Positions 1-5,385 of a stretch of DNA of 5,507 nt are shown one piece after another. Location: contig DMFQ01000148.1 in the NCBI GenBank assembly GCA_003450555.1, positions 1 to 5,507 on the forward strand, read 5' to 3'. A model generated the notes under the pieces. The model was given only the letters and a program-made list of their open reading frames with translations, was not told the origin of the DNA and searched no databases. The position numbers were made by a program, and so were the translations under genes. The DNA comes from Ktedonobacter sp. Lineage in GTDB: Bacteria > Chloroflexota > Ktedonobacteria > Ktedonobacterales > Ktedonobacteraceae. The first letter of the stretch is position 1. Each line of letters begins with the position of its first letter.

Positions 1-2098
1 GACAGCGGTTTTTGCCAGCAGCGTTTGCTCGGCGTATTTCGCACCGAGAATGGCTTGCGCCTTGTTGGACGGGGCCACGCGGAAGAAGTAGGGTGAGATG
101 TGTGTCAGGTCGTCACTGGAGGCGGTCTCTGATACCATGGGGATACGGGCCTTCGCCAGGGTGTTGATGGCTTCGAGCGCATGTGTACTGAAGGGCCAGC
201 CCATAACTCCGACGAAAGGTAGAATCGGATTTGGCCAGGAGAACAATCTGCTGTGCCACGGTTGTCGCGTACAGTTTGTTGTTGCCGGAGTTGGCAATGA
301 GGAGACGAACCTGAGTGCCGCCAGCAAGCTGGGAGCTATCGTTGAACTCTTTTTGTGCCACGTAGGCGCCCTGTAAATCATCGTGTCCAACGGAGGCATT
401 ATCTCCAGTCATCAACGTGCCCACCACGATGGTGATGTACGGCGTATTAGAGGTGGCATGCTTATTCAGAACATTCTGGTCTTCCAGGTAGATGAGCGAT
501 TCGGCATCGCCTGAATCGCTTGAGAGGGCATTGCGCCAGAGCGATTCGGCGGCGACGGCATCACCAGCTTTGAGATTGTCCGCAGCCTGTTTTTTTGCGA
601 TGCCACCTGGGCCGCTGATAGCAAAAGCAACGGTGCCATCGCTGATACCGATAGTCTCACCATCCGGCGCTTTGACGGGACCAATGCCATTGGCTGGAAG
701 CGCGGAGGTTGATATCGTTGGGGTAGTTCCACTGTTGGTATTATTGCTTTGTCCAAACGGGTGAGCCCGAAAATAGGGAACGGCGAAGAAGAGACCGCCT
801 ATGAGCAAGACTACAAGGATAAGCAGTAGGAGGCTGCGCCCTAGATAGCCTTGATTGGACTGTTGTGGGGGCCTGGTTGGAGGCCTGTTCGACAGAGCAA
901 CGGGCGGTGAATAAGGGGGGATGTTTTGCCAATTCCCTTGTCCCCGCTGCTGTTGTGGTGGAGGTGGGGGTGGTGGTAATGGCTGTTGTCGCTGTGAGCC
1001 TTGATAGGGAGCGGCTGGCTGGGTCCTGGTTGGTTGTTGGGGTACGGTGGGGGCGCTTGCCGCATTGACCGCGCCCATTGGCCCAGAGGTGCCGAGGGTG
1101 TAGCTGCTGGTGTTGTCCGAGACGCCAAAGCGTTTGAGCAAGATATCATCGATGTCTTTTTTCATGGCGGCAGCGCTCTGGTAACGCTGGTTGATATCGT
1201 TGATGAGCGCACGCGAAAGGATTTTTTCGATTTCCGGCGAGAGTTGAGGGTTCAACGCCCGTGCCGGAGGGTAGGTAAAGGGCGGGTGATTGCGCGGGTC
1301 GCGGTTTGTCAGCAGATGATGCAGGGTAGCGGCCAGAGCATACAGGTCGGAACGGGGATCGGCATTGCCTTGATATTGTTCTGGTGGGGCATAGCCTGGC
1401 GTACCGAGGGCAGAAGTCTGTTTGCGCTGTGCATTACGAGTGACGTCGGCGCGGGCAATACCAAAATCGACGAGGTGCGCTCGCTTATCCTTGGTGCCGA
1501 TGATGATATTGGCAGGTTTGATGTCGCGGTGGACGATAGGTGGCGTCTCCTGGGAGAGGTATTCCAGGATGTCCAGCACCTGAGACGCATAACCAAGAGC
1601 TTCGCGTTCTTTCATGGGCTGATTGACGCGGTCCATGCGCTCTTCCAAATTCTCACCCTCTACATACTCCTGGACCATAAAGTAGCGCGAACCTTCCTGG
1701 AAATGGTCGGTTACATTGGGGATCAAGGGGTGATCGAGGTGGGCAAGGGTTGCTACTTCACGTTTGAAGTTCCGTACGTCTTCCTGGAGTTGGGCCGGAT
1801 CTGTGTTGTCTGAGATGAGTTCTTTGATAACGACGGGCTTGCTGTCCAGGCGAATGTCGGTGGCCAGTAATGCCGCTCCCATGCCGCCCTGCCCAAGGAT
1901 TTTTTTTATGACATAGCGACCACCCTGCACGCGGGAACCGGGTGTGAGCGAACGAGAGGTGACCTTTGCATTGCTAGCTGCGACAGCGGGTTTAGGGGCG
2001 GAAGAAGCAGCCGCGGGGTCGAGCGGTAGCGGTTTACCGCAATTATTACAAAAGCGAACCCCGTCACGATTTTCTGTATTACAATAGGGACATTCCAT
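1..2098 (-). CDS. Receptor-like Ser/Thr protein kinase: zinc ribbon, kinase, one TM helix, periplasmic-binding-type sensor (frameshifted, 3' end outside window)
   Basis: Predicted membrane kinase that senses something outside the cell and phosphorylates Ser/Thr targets inside. Visible from the start at 2098: a zinc ribbon (C3, C6, C17, C20); a kinase domain at about 62-322 with glycine loop GQGGMG (69-74), Lys92, αC Glu114, HRDIKPAN (190-197), DFG (211-213), APPE (237-240) and Asp251, so catalytically complete; a Pro/Gln-rich linker (about 340-415); a membrane helix (about 421-443); a short Ala-rich helical segment (about 500-545); and from about 553 the start of a type-1 periplasmic-binding fold (Leu/Ile/Val-binding type). 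The frame closes at 113, but after one skipped base near 214 an open frame of 71 codons runs to base 1 and continues the fold (VGVMGWPFSTHALEAI). The start is the first ATG, directly before the Cys motif, with a modest purine-rich stretch upstream. Standing alone, divergent from the rest. The ligand is unknown. The domain order is clear; whether the frame break is real is not. Confidence 0.9.
211..220 (-). other. +1 frameshift point in the kinase gene
   Basis: On the coding strand the codons read ACC UUU CGU CGG. The zero frame loses all family resemblance after UUU and stops at 113-115. Skipping the C (base 214) gives ACC UUU GUC GGA, after which the binding-protein fold resumes and stays open to the window edge. 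UUU CGU C is the core of the +1 shift site of influenza A PA-X, but an ordinary one-base insertion or a sequencing error explains the data equally well. Confidence 0.75.
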
Positions 2099-2164
2099 AT
2101 TTTTAGCCTGCCTTTTTGCTCAGACACAAGCGTTCTAGATAAATTAGGGCGGTCTGTTCAGATA

Positions 2165-2195
2165 AGTATACTGTGTTTCTCGACAAGAGTCGAGA
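2165..2195 (-). promoter_or_regulatory. Possible kinase promoter -10 box and leader hairpin
   Basis: Read on the minus strand, TATACT (2165-2170) lies about 67 bases before the kinase ATG and is a good -10 match, but no convincing -35 box sits at the right distance. Just upstream of it is a perfect 7-bp dyad, TCTCGAC-N4-GTCGAGA (2178-2195), which overlaps where the -35 would be and could be an operator. On the plus strand a T run follows the dyad, so it could instead act as a weak terminator. Confidence 0.25.
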
Positions 2196-2289
2196 GGTTT
2201 TTGGGCTATATACGTCATTGGCGTGTCATTTAGCGCGGCTGAATAGTTGCCCTTCTCATTGATTACATACGTATTTGGAGGAAAAAAGT

Positions 2290-2324
2290 TCAAGGGTAAA
2301 GGGGACGAGGGCGAGGCAAGCGTC
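2290..2324 (+). repeat. GC-rich dispersed repeat, copy 1
   Basis: 35 bases matching 5473-5507 at 30 of 35 positions in direct orientation. Both copies end in AAGCGTC, preceded by a GACG-GGGCGA-GC pattern. In this copy the inner dyad is imperfect (GAGGC-AA-GCGTC), but the repeat runs into a perfect 12-base palindrome GTCGATATCGAC (2322-2333). It sits 12 bases outside the TTAT at the left edge of the inverted-repeat unit. It looks like an intergenic REP-type repeat; its function is unknown. Confidence 0.55.
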
Positions 2325-2339
2325 GATATCGACTCTTAT

Positions 2340-2389
2340 GAGCGGTTACACATATTGAAAGTACCCGTTGCAATAAAAAATTGACCGAG
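2340..2389 (+). repeat. Left inverted repeat of the 2.18 kb unit
   Basis: Pairs with 4469-4518 in inverted orientation. Bases 2362-2389 are identical to the partner. Mismatches are at 2344, 2352, 2354, 2355 and 2361, clustered in one part of the repeat. The tip reads GAGCGGTTACAC. Confidence 0.8.
2345..2373 (-). promoter_or_regulatory. Outward-facing promoter-like boxes in the left inverted repeat
   Basis: Read on the minus strand, TTGCAA (2368-2373) is followed after exactly 17 bases by TGTAAC (2345-2350), a plausible sigma-70-type pair pointing out of the unit toward the kinase gene about 245 bases away. The same pair at the same spacing occurs in the right repeat. Four of the five differences between the repeats fall in the spacer and none in the boxes. 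Confidence 0.3.
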
Positions 2390-2393
2390 ATAA

Positions 2394-2650
2394 TTGAAAT
2401 CGTGTGATAGACTCTTCGGGGAAACACAACACGTTTCAGCGACAAAAAATCTTTGGAACGCCAAAGCTACTGCAGGCTATCTCGACGTGAGCCGAAAGAC
2501 CGTCCATGCTATACCAGTCTCCGCAACTGGAGCGATGGGAAACTGGCTCTGTTGAGTGGTTCGTGATCATCCGCACCAACCCACCCGTGCGCCGCCGCAC
2601 ACGCAAAGGTCGCCCTTTGGTGGTGCAGCTTTCAATGCTTCTCGACGGCG
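2394..2650 (+). pseudogene. Decayed helix-turn-helix fragment, possible transposase N-terminus
   Basis: An open frame without ATG runs from a TTG at 2394, right after the left inverted repeat, to TGA at 2553-2555. It contains WNAKATAGYLDVSRKTVHA (about 2454-2510), which resembles the N-terminal helix-turn-helix of integrase-type DDE transposases. The next frame then reads YTSLRNWSDGKLALL (from about 2511), as a third helix and linker would after a one-base slip, and an Arg-rich linker-like stretch (PPVRRRTRKGRP) follows in a further frame near 2580-2620. No DDE catalytic domain follows. The family assignment rests on my recognition of the motif only; excisionase/MerR-type helix-turn-helix proteins are an alternative. 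Confidence 0.3.
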
Positions 2651-2683
2651 CATAGGGAGGGGTAAACGCTAGCATGGTTGCAA

Positions 2684-2705
2684 GGAGGGCAAGCTCTCCA
2701 TTTTT
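2684..2705 (+). terminator. Rho-independent terminator-like hairpin, plus strand
   Basis: GGAGGGC (2684-2690) pairs with GCTCTCC (2693-2699) through one G-U wobble; the innermost pair probably opens to give a 4-base loop. The stem is followed by A and five T. It would stop transcription coming from the left, that is from the transposase-like remnant, before it runs into the convergent enzyme gene whose stop codon overlaps it. No T run follows the stem on the minus strand. Confidence 0.4.
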
Positions 2706-3571
2706 AGTAAGGAACGTTGGTGTGATTGAGGACCTCGCGTGCAAGAGCGGTATCACCCTCTAGCGAGACACAAGACAACGCCTCTTCTGGCGTGAGTCGC
2801 CCCGAAGCCAATCGGTTGAAATCCAGGACATCTAGCTGAAGAGTTGCCACAGGAGGCACCTTTTGCCCCAATTGCCATGTTCCGCCAACCCTTCCTGAAA
2901 GATGATAGACAATGGATGTTGTTCGCAGTGTTGCCGCAAGCTTCTTCGCCAGGTCACGCATGACGAGCGACACGATGCGTCCATCATGCTCGGGGGTCAT
3001 GACCATCTCTCGTTGCGTCGCTCGACACAGATCCAGCCGATGCATCCACATGTCACGGGTGTAGATCAGGTCGGTCAAGTAGCCAATGGGGACGAGTCCA
3101 AGTGCTGGTAAGGGCACGCGAAGAGCCCGCAGCAGCATAGGGAGTCGTGCTCGTGTGGCACGAGCGCGAGGTCCTACCGTTTGCAGTTCGTCGATCAAGG
3201 CTGCCGGTGGTGGCGGAAGCACGGTCATCGACCTGAATCTGATTCAGGCTATCGAGGAATGAGAGGCCAGACGCCCGATACGGCCGTTGAACCTTGAAAC
3301 TGTTCTGGCGCTTGAACTCTGACCAGCGTGCATAGGAAGCGGCTGCGCCTGTCACATGAGCAAGCATTTGTCGTACATTCCACCGGGGACAGGCCGTTGG
3401 TTTCTCCCACTCATCTTCTGAGAGAGAAGTCACGAGTGCAAGGAAGCGCTCCAATTCAATCGTTGCCATGCCCATTGCCTCACGATGGGAAAGCGGTGGA
3501 ATAGCTCTTGCCTGCACAAGGGCGGGATACACGGCAGGATCTTCATTGCTCGTATTCCTTACTATTTGCAT
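2704..3571 (-). pseudogene. Maleylpyruvate isomerase / DinB-fold family protein, frameshifted
   Basis: Family members are metal-dependent, often mycothiol-dependent, transferases or isomerases with a four-helix DinB fold. With one base skipped, the gene encodes 288 residues, a normal length. Residues 1-119 (3571-3215) contain the helical start and the motif WNVRQMLAHVTG with metal-ligand candidate His72. After the shift, DMWMHRLDL supplies Asp173 and His177, matching the (E/D)-x3-H metal site. The last 60 residues or so (FNRLASGRLTPEEA, LEGDTALAREVL) look like the SCP2-like C-terminal domain of this family. The chosen start at 3571 has AGGAG seven bases upstream; the ATG at 3592 has no such site. 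The break lies between 3222 and 3205, best at base 3214, in a GGTGG-rich run. It follows the TetR gene by 56 bases in the same direction, so probably one operon. The true substrate is unknown. It is either inactivated or a sequencing indel. Confidence 0.8.
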
Positions 3572-3576
3572 GATCG

Positions 3577-3583
3577 TTCTCCT
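3577..3583 (-). promoter_or_regulatory. Ribosome binding site deciding the start of the DinB-fold gene
   Basis: AGGAGAA on the minus strand; its AGGAG core is seven bases from the ATG at 3571-3569. This favours that start over the ATG 21 bases upstream. Confidence 0.7.
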
Positions 3584-3627
3584 GTAAGCCATTCACATGG
3601 CGACTTCTGGTAAAAAACAACACCATT

Positions 3628-4302
3628 TCATTCTTTCGCTGTTTGCTCGTCTTGCGTCTGGGAAGGTTCTGGCTCCCATGCTGCACGAAACAAGGCGAGT
3701 GCCGCTGGGATTAAGCTGCCGAAGCGACCCGAGCCAATGGGAAGTTCCGGCTCATTTGCCATGTGGAGGGCAGTCAGTCCATGCATCATGGCCAGGAACA
3801 GGTCTCGTGCCTGCGATACCGTGATCCCAAGGGCAATGCTTCCCCGCTCAATGCCCTTTTCTACAATGGCATCAGTCATTGTCAGTAAGCGACGGCTCTC
3901 CTGCATACTTTCTTCGGAGGGGACAAACCCGGGGACAGGACGTTCCTGGACGAGTTGATACAGTTCCGGGTACTCCTGGGCAAACGTCATGTAGGTTTCT
4001 AATCCGGCTTGCGCACGCTCCCAGAACGAAGCAGTGCTTTCAGTAAAGTGATTCATTCGTTCCGCGTACAGACGAACGCCCATGCGGAAGAGCGCATCAT
4101 AGAGAGCCATTTTCCCTGGAAAGTACTCGTACAGGGAGGGAGCGCGTACCCCGACCCGACGAGCCACCTCTTGCAGATTCAGGGCTGCAACCCCGTCCTC
4201 ACGCATGACTTGTCGAGCAGCTTCAAGAATGGCATGCTTCATCTCTTCACGATTGCGCTGACGACGTTCTTGAGGCGAGAGGATAGACTTCTGATCTTTC
4301 AT
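3628..4302 (-). CDS. TetR/AcrR-family transcriptional regulator
   Basis: Ligand-responsive DNA-binding repressor, 224 residues, a usual length for the family. The N-terminal DNA-binding domain spans about 20-68, with the helix-turn-helix at 42-63 and the TetR signature in LQEVARRVGVRAPSLYEYF. The C-terminal ligand/dimer domain contains a HGLTALH segment (174-180) reminiscent of the WHG-type C-terminal domain (TetR_C_33 group); that subgroup assignment is tentative. The start at 4302 is the first ATG and gives the family's usual short tail before helix 1; a weak GAGAGAAG stands about 10 bases upstream. It is the only fully intact gene in the window. It precedes the DinB-fold gene by 56 bases, so it probably controls itself and that enzyme. 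The three CCTA-N6-TTAG repeats starting 33 bases upstream are the likely operators. The ligand cannot be deduced. Confidence 0.93.
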   Translation of the reverse strand: MKDQKSILSPQERRQRNREEMKHAILEAARQVMREDGVAALNLQEVARRVGVRAPSLYEYFPGKMALYDALFRMGVRLYAERMNHFTESTASFWERAQAGLETYMTFAQEYPELYQLVQERPVPGFVPSEESMQESRRLLTMTDAIVEKGIERGSIALGITVSQARDLFLAMMHGLTALHMANEPELPIGSGRFGSLIPAALALFRAAWEPEPSQTQDEQTAKE

Positions 4303-4335
4303 GGTTTCGCTACTTCTCTCAGAACTTCACGTTGT

Positions 4336-4389
4336 CCTATGTATATTAGAGATGCCTATTGAAATTAGATTTTCCTAATATGCTTAGGA
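4336..4389. promoter_or_regulatory. Triple 19-bp operator array upstream of the TetR gene
   Basis: CCTA-N6-TTAG occurs three times, at 4336-4349, 4355-4368 and 4374-4387, with starts exactly 19 bases apart. The third copy extends to a perfect dyad, TCCTAA-N5-TTAGGA (4373-4389). The half-sites form an inverted repeat, as dimeric TetR-family repressors usually bind. The array ends 33 bases before the TetR ATG, within its expected promoter or leader, which fits autoregulation. The spacer sequences differ, so the half-sites are what is kept. Binding by this TetR is inferred from position. Confidence 0.6.
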
Positions 4390-4468
4390 TAACATGGAAT
4401 ACTGAGTTTGTCAATGGCACATCGTAATTAGTCGTCAAATTGGCAGTGCCATATTCCTCTTGAAGCTC

Positions 4469-4518
4469 CTCGGTCAATTTTTTATTGCAACGGGTATTTT
4501 CACCAGGTGTAACTGCTC
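4469..4518 (-). repeat. Right inverted repeat of the 2.18 kb unit
   Basis: Inverted partner of 2340-2389 (45 of 50 identical; 4469-4496 perfect). Its outer edge is followed by TTAT and then directly by sequence still readable as a TMEM175 membrane helix. Confidence 0.8.
4485..4513 (+). promoter_or_regulatory. Outward-facing promoter-like boxes in the right inverted repeat
   Basis: TTGCAA (4485-4490), 17 bases, then TGTAAC (4508-4513), conserved with the left repeat. A transcript would begin near 4520 and read the truncated TMEM175 gene and probably the VOC gene behind it. It is a fair but not strong match to a sigma-70 promoter. Confidence 0.35.
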
Positions 4519-4539
4519 TTATTCGCCACGATCCTCATC

Positions 4540-4998
4540 ATGTGGATAAGCCATCACAGCATGTTCAAGCTGATTAATAAGTCCGATACGCTCTTCATGT
4601 TCGCTAATGGCTTCTTACTCTTGCTGGTTACTACCGTGCCATTTCCGACACAGTTGGTTGCAACGTATCTCACCACACCAGTAGCAGGGGTGGCCTGTGC
4701 AATCTACGCAGGTCTCTTCATGATTATCAACCTCGCATATAATCTGCTCTGGTGGTTAGCAGCGCATCAGTATCGCCTACTCAAAGACCATGTTTCACCA
4801 GTGCTGATAAAAACACGTAGCCGCAACTATTTATTGGGCGTTCCCAGTTATCTGCTCGCGCTGGTACTTGCCTTCTGGAATCCTGCTGTGAGCATGGGAA
4901 TTTGCTCCGTCCTCTGGCTCTTCTGGGCGTTTACCAACTATGAACGCAAGCCCGCAAGAGTAGTACACCAGAAACACGTTCATGAGCAGATACGTTGA
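4540..4998 (+). CDS. TMEM175-family (DUF1211) membrane protein, N-terminally truncated remnant
   Basis: Bacterial TMEM175 proteins are six-helix potassium-permeable channels of about 200 residues whose first helix carries an FSDG-type motif lining the pore. Here the recognisable part starts in the third helix: WISHHSMFKLI (2-12) matches the W-x-x-HH region, followed by PFPT (34-37) in a helix at about 19-41, then hydrophobic helices at about 48-76, 97-113 and 114-131. The FSDG helix, the second helix and most of the third are missing. In-frame codons upstream (LLLFATILI, 4513-4539) still look like the third helix and end at TAA 4510-4512, inside the inverted repeat, so the gene was cut there. 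ATG 4540 has no ribosome site; ATG 4561 has GGATAAG ten bases upstream. A working channel is unlikely from this fragment. The VOC gene begins 33 bases after the stop. Confidence 0.75.
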   Translation: MWISHHSMFKLINKSDTLFMFANGFLLLLVTTVPFPTQLVATYLTTPVAGVACAIYAGLFMIINLAYNLLWWLAAHQYRLLKDHVSPVLIKTRSRNYLLGVPSYLLALVLAFWNPAVSMGICSVLWLFWAFTNYERKPARVVHQKHVHEQIR

Positions 4999-5031
4999 GC
5001 GTATTCCAAACAGAACGAGAGGAACAAGAAA

Positions 5032-5385
5032 ATGACACAATCCGAATTTCCTGGCGAAGGCGTTGCCCTCACAAATCTGTTTGTCGTCAGCGATATGGAC
5101 CATTCACGACAGTTCTATCGAGACGTACTGGGTGCAACGGTCTACAGAGAATATGGTGGCACATCGTGCGTCCTCAGTTTTCAAGGAAGCTGGTTGCTGC
5201 TGGTAACGGGGGGCGACTACTAAAGATAAGCCCACTATCACATTCGCGTCCCTAATTATCAGGCGGCCTATGAGACACTTAAGGCACGTGGAGCAGTCTT
5301 CTTGACGCTCCCTGTAAATTTAGGCGCGGAGATACGCTGCTTCTTCCGAGACCCGGACGGCCATCTCCTCGAAATTAGTCAAGCT
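5032..5385 (+). pseudogene. VOC / glyoxalase-fold protein, broken by a frameshift and internal deletion
   Basis: Family members (glyoxalase, bleomycin-resistance, dioxygenase-like) bind a metal through paired βαβββ modules. The start at 5032 has GAGAGGA eight bases upstream. Residues 1-61 carry the first module (ALTNLFVVSDMDHSRQFYRDVLGA). After VTGG (5203-5214) the frame meets TAA at 5221 and 5227. The expected continuation TTKDKPTITFA is readable one frame over (5216-5248), and from about 5242 the original frame resumes with IRVPNYQAAYETL and ends in FFRDPDGHLLEISQA (to about 5385), where Glu of LLEI is the usual metal ligand. Between ITFA and IRVPN roughly a dozen codons normally present are missing. 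The frame after 5385 stays open to the window end, so the native stop also seems lost. It is probably non-functional. Confidence 0.78.

Larger units (their letters stand above)
2099..2335. other. Non-coding stretch upstream of the kinase gene
   Basis: No open frame here resembles a protein. It holds the kinase leader with a hairpin (2178-2195) and a possible -10 box, a short palindrome ATACGTAT (2267-2274), and one copy of a GC-rich dispersed repeat (2290-2324) next to the edge of the inverted-repeat unit. If the TMEM175 gene had been split by insertion at this site, its 5' half should be here. It is not. Confidence 0.6.
2340..4518. mobile_element. Inverted-repeat-bounded 2.18 kb unit with TTAT target duplication, no intact transposase
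   Basis: The ends are inverted repeats of 50 bases (2340-2389 and 4469-4518) agreeing at 45 positions, including a perfect 28-base block. TTAT stands immediately outside both ends (2336-2339 and 4519-4522), as a 4-bp target duplication would; CTC before it also matches, making a 7-base shared string. Inside are a decayed helix-turn-helix fragment starting 4 bases after the left repeat, a frameshifted DinB/maleylpyruvate isomerase-family gene and a TetR gene. On the right it abuts a truncated TMEM175 gene. This suggests an IS whose transposase was largely lost and whose ends now enclose a regulator-enzyme pair. Against a simple insertion: the missing 5' part of TMEM175 is not on the left side. 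Two independent inverted copies of a short element are the main alternative. Confidence 0.5.

Noticed and set aside
940..990. G-rich run on the plus strand that might form a quadruplex
   Set aside because: It is the complement of proline codons in the kinase linker, and most G tracts are only two bases long.
1001..1813. 270-codon open frame on the plus strand opposite the kinase gene
   Set aside because: It lies antisense to the conserved kinase core and its translation shows no domain; it is a by-product of codon bias in the real gene.
2178..2205. Hairpin followed by a T run as a plus-strand terminator
   Set aside because: No plus-strand gene ends before it and GG interrupts stem and T run; described as a leader dyad instead.
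2436..2756. 106-codon minus-strand open frame overlapping the end of the DinB-fold gene
   Set aside because: No family resemblance, it overlaps a recognised coding end in another frame, and no ribosome site is evident.
4441..4451. Perfect palindrome TGGCA-G-TGCCA between the TetR gene and the right inverted repeat
   Set aside because: Single short palindrome with no second copy and no adjoining promoter box; not enough to call an operator.
4995..5255. 86-codon plus-strand frame overlapping the VOC gene start
   Set aside because: The VOC frame explains the same bases with clear family motifs and a ribosome site; this frame is a shadow.
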